NCBI GenBank assembly: GCA_028292075.1
Contig: JAQGNA010000497.1
Span: 1-6,826 of the forward strand
Direction of reading: 5' to 3'
Origin: Rhodoferax sp.
GTDB lineage: Bacteria > Pseudomonadota > Gammaproteobacteria > Burkholderiales > Burkholderiaceae
Length of the DNA: 6,826 nt
How positions within the stretch are numbered: position 1 is the stretch's first letter; each line of letters starts with the position of its first letter. The translations under genes were made by a program, and so were the position numbers. Shown here in pieces: positions 6,090 to 6,826 of the stretch. Below the pieces are notes generated by a model. It was given only the letters and a program-made list of their open reading frames with translations. It searched no databases and was not told the origin of the DNA.

Positions 6090-6260
6090 TCAGTGCGGCG
6101 CCCGCCGGTGGGGAAGGTGAGAGGTTCTGGTCGGGGCGACGTGGAAGGCCATAGTGAAGAAAGTGAACGCCACGCACCTGAATTTAATGCGCACTGTTTC
6201 ATTTTCAGGCACGGCCGGGTGGCGGGCAAGCGAGCAGAGTCCAGCGATGGCCGCCAGCAT
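6090..6260 (-). CDS. Possible small ORF ending one base before the lipoprotein start
   Basis: On the minus strand ATG at 6260-6258 opens a 56-codon frame that begins MLAAIAGLCSLARHP, passes through PENETVRIKF in the AT-rich island and ends in a His/Arg/Pro-rich tail (THLPH-like, then RRAPH) with TGA at 6092-6090. The stop and the lipoprotein ATG form TGACATG, the spacing of coupled genes. A shorter internal ATG at 6152 would give a 20-aa leader peptide with the same stop. There is no clear Shine-Dalgarno for either start and no family resemblance. If the promoter proposed at 6181-6208 is real, only the 20-aa form could be translated from it. It may be chance. Confidence 0.2.
   Translation of the reverse strand: MLAAIAGLCSLARHPAVPENETVRIKFRCVAFTFFTMAFHVAPTRTSHLPHRRAPH
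6177..6209. repeat. Imperfect dyad upstream of the lipoprotein gene
   Basis: CCTGAA (6177-6182) is mirrored by TTCAGG (6204-6209), and inside them AATG (6186-6189) is mirrored by CATT (6200-6203), leaving a three-base bulge and a ten-base centre. The dyad spans the whole putative promoter, as an operator for a dimeric repressor would. No regulator gene is in the window. Confidence 0.35.
6181..6208 (-). promoter_or_regulatory. Possible sigma-70 promoter for the lipoprotein gene
   Basis: On the minus strand CTGAAA (6208-6203, four of six to TTGACA), a 16-base spacer, and TAAATT (6186-6181, four of six to TATAAT) lie in the most AT-rich island of the gap. Initiation would fall near 6174, giving an untranslated leader of about 85 bases before the ATG at 6088. 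Spacing and position fit, but both boxes are imperfect. Confidence 0.35.
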
Positions 6261-6404
6261 CGACTCGAAATTGCTATCGATAAAGAAGCGTCAGATGCCG
6301 GTCGAGATTGACGTTGCGGCGATCTGGTGAGCGTCCCTCATGCCGCTGCGGAGCCCGTGTGACGCCTTGAAGCGGCGAACTGGCGGGCAGTCCGCCCCTT
6401 CATC

Positions 6405-6420
6405 CGGGGCTTCGGCCCCG
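6405..6420 (-). terminator. Tetraloop hairpin after probable trpS
   Basis: CGGGGC (6405-6410), TTCG, GCCCCG (6415-6420) makes a perfect 6-bp GC stem; on the minus-strand transcript the loop reads CGAA. It begins 8 bases after the stop at 6430-6428, the expected place for a terminator or 3'-end-protecting hairpin. No U-run follows (GATGAAGG), so intrinsic termination would be weak or depend on Rho. Confidence 0.4.
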
Positions 6421-6427
6421 CGGTGGC

Positions 6428-6826
6428 TCAGGCGTTGGCGGCGGCGAGCTGCTGCAAGGCGTCGGCCAGTTCTTCCGGCGTGACGCCGTCCACCTTTTCC
6501 AGCTGCGGCTGGATCGCCGCCAGTGCCGCTGCGCCGGTGCGCTGAATCAGGGCGATGGCCTGCCCGGCGTCCTTTGGCGAAGCGAAGCCGATGCTTTGCA
6601 GCAGCAGGCGGCCCTGCGCGTCGACCAGCTTGAAGCGGAACTGGCCGTCGGCCTCACGGTATTGCTTGAACGCGGCCAGCGCGGACTTTGCGGACTTCGA
6701 CGCCTTGGCGGTCTTGCCGTTCGGCTGGGTGCGCAGGTCGCGCAGGCCCACGGCGCGGCGCAGGTCCGCGGTGAACGGCGTGGCCAGCTTGCGGGCCTTG
6801 GCGGCGCCGGCCAGCAAGATCTCTTC
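6428..6826 (-). CDS. trpS: Probable tryptophanyl-tRNA synthetase, C-terminal part with DUF1508-like tail
   Basis: The frame is open to the right window edge, so only the last 132 residues are seen. The first ~31 read EEILLAGAAKARKLATPF and then DLRRAVGLRDL, matching the C-terminal helix of bacterial TrpS (LxxGAxKAR-A-p, then avGL). A Lys/Ala/Ser-rich linker (about 32-51) leads to FKQYREADGQFRFKLVDAQG, then LLLQSIGFASPKDAGQAI (about 53-91), which resembles one DUF1508 (YegP-like) unit: G-F-F-L, then S-F-s-A--I. The tail ends in an Ala/Gln/Leu-rich helix. TrpS charges tRNA-Trp in the cytosol; its HIGH and KMSKS motifs would lie beyond the window. This extension is, to my recollection, found in Burkholderiales TrpS proteins, and its role is unknown. 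If not TrpS, it is another protein with a helical segment plus a DUF1508 domain. Confidence 0.7.
   Translation of the reverse strand, partial: EEILLAGAAKARKLATPFTADLRRAVGLRDLRTQPNGKTAKASKSAKSALAAFKQYREADGQFRFKLVDAQGRLLLQSIGFASPKDAGQAIALIQRTGAAALAAIQPQLEKVDGVTPEELADALQQLAAANA

Larger units (their letters stand above)
6089..6427. other. 339-bp gap between the lipoprotein gene and probable trpS
   Basis: There is no recognisable gene. It holds an AT-rich island at about 6181-6206 with a possible minus-strand promoter and dyad, a second AT-richer patch at 6267-6287, a possible 56-aa minus-strand ORF (6090-6260), a loose inverted repeat GCCGCT/AGCGGC (6342-6347 with 6371-6376), GGCGG/CCGCC arms around a 5-base loop at 6382-6396, and a tetraloop hairpin at 6405-6420. 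Together these look like the trpS 3' region followed by the lipoprotein regulatory region. Confidence 0.6.

Noticed and set aside
6089..6229. 47-codon N-terminal extension of the efflux lipoprotein
   Set aside because: It would bury the lipobox signal peptide, which must be N-terminal for export and lipidation.
1..6826. CRISPR array, tRNA/rRNA gene, insertion-sequence ends or attachment sites
   Set aside because: I saw no spaced direct repeats, tRNA-like cloverleaf, transposase or terminal inverted repeats with target duplication in the window.

Overview
The window is GC-rich throughout, with dense, tightly packed genes and a strong GC bias at third codon positions. That and the gene content suggest a betaproteobacterium, most likely a Comamonadaceae/Variovorax-type genome. 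The best taxonomic hint is the right edge: the C-terminal end of what looks like tryptophanyl-tRNA synthetase carrying a DUF1508-like tail, which I associate with Burkholderiales. The genus is inference; no rRNA or other marker is present.

Layout from left to right. (a) 1-198: probable last codons of an off-window plus-strand gene, a GC-rich hairpin, and a good Rho-independent terminator at 87-108. (b) 199-2182, plus strand: two adjacent genes one base apart, a DUF5672-family putative glycosyltransferase and a CgeB/GT1-like putative glycosyltransferase. (c) 2199-4597, minus strand, converging on the first pair with only 16 bp between stop codons: a TPR protein with a GT41 (OGT/SPINDLY-type) domain, followed by a compact class I SAM methyltransferase. 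The methyltransferase start is a TTG overlapping the GT41 stop (TTGA) behind a well-placed GGAG. (d) 4679-6088, minus strand: an outer-membrane efflux lipoprotein of the NodT/OprM type with a clear lipobox. An 81-bp gap to the GT41 gene carries a canonical G-quadruplex motif. (e) 6089-6427: a 339-bp stretch without a recognised gene, holding an AT-rich island with a possible promoter and overlapping imperfect dyad, a possible 56-codon ORF ending one base before the lipoprotein start, and a hairpin just after the trpS stop. (f) 6428-6826: the 3' end of the probable trpS gene.

Functionally, the centre is a small glycosylation island: three different putative glycosyltransferases plus a methyltransferase in two convergent two-gene units. 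The GT41 domain argues for modification of a protein (for example flagellin or a surface adhesin), possibly with methylation of the sugar or protein, but no acceptor is visible here. The lipoprotein has no RND, MFS or membrane-fusion partner in the window and so is an orphan outer-membrane factor as far as can be seen. The island is the best candidate for an under-described system; it is assembled from known families, and its joint function is inferred.
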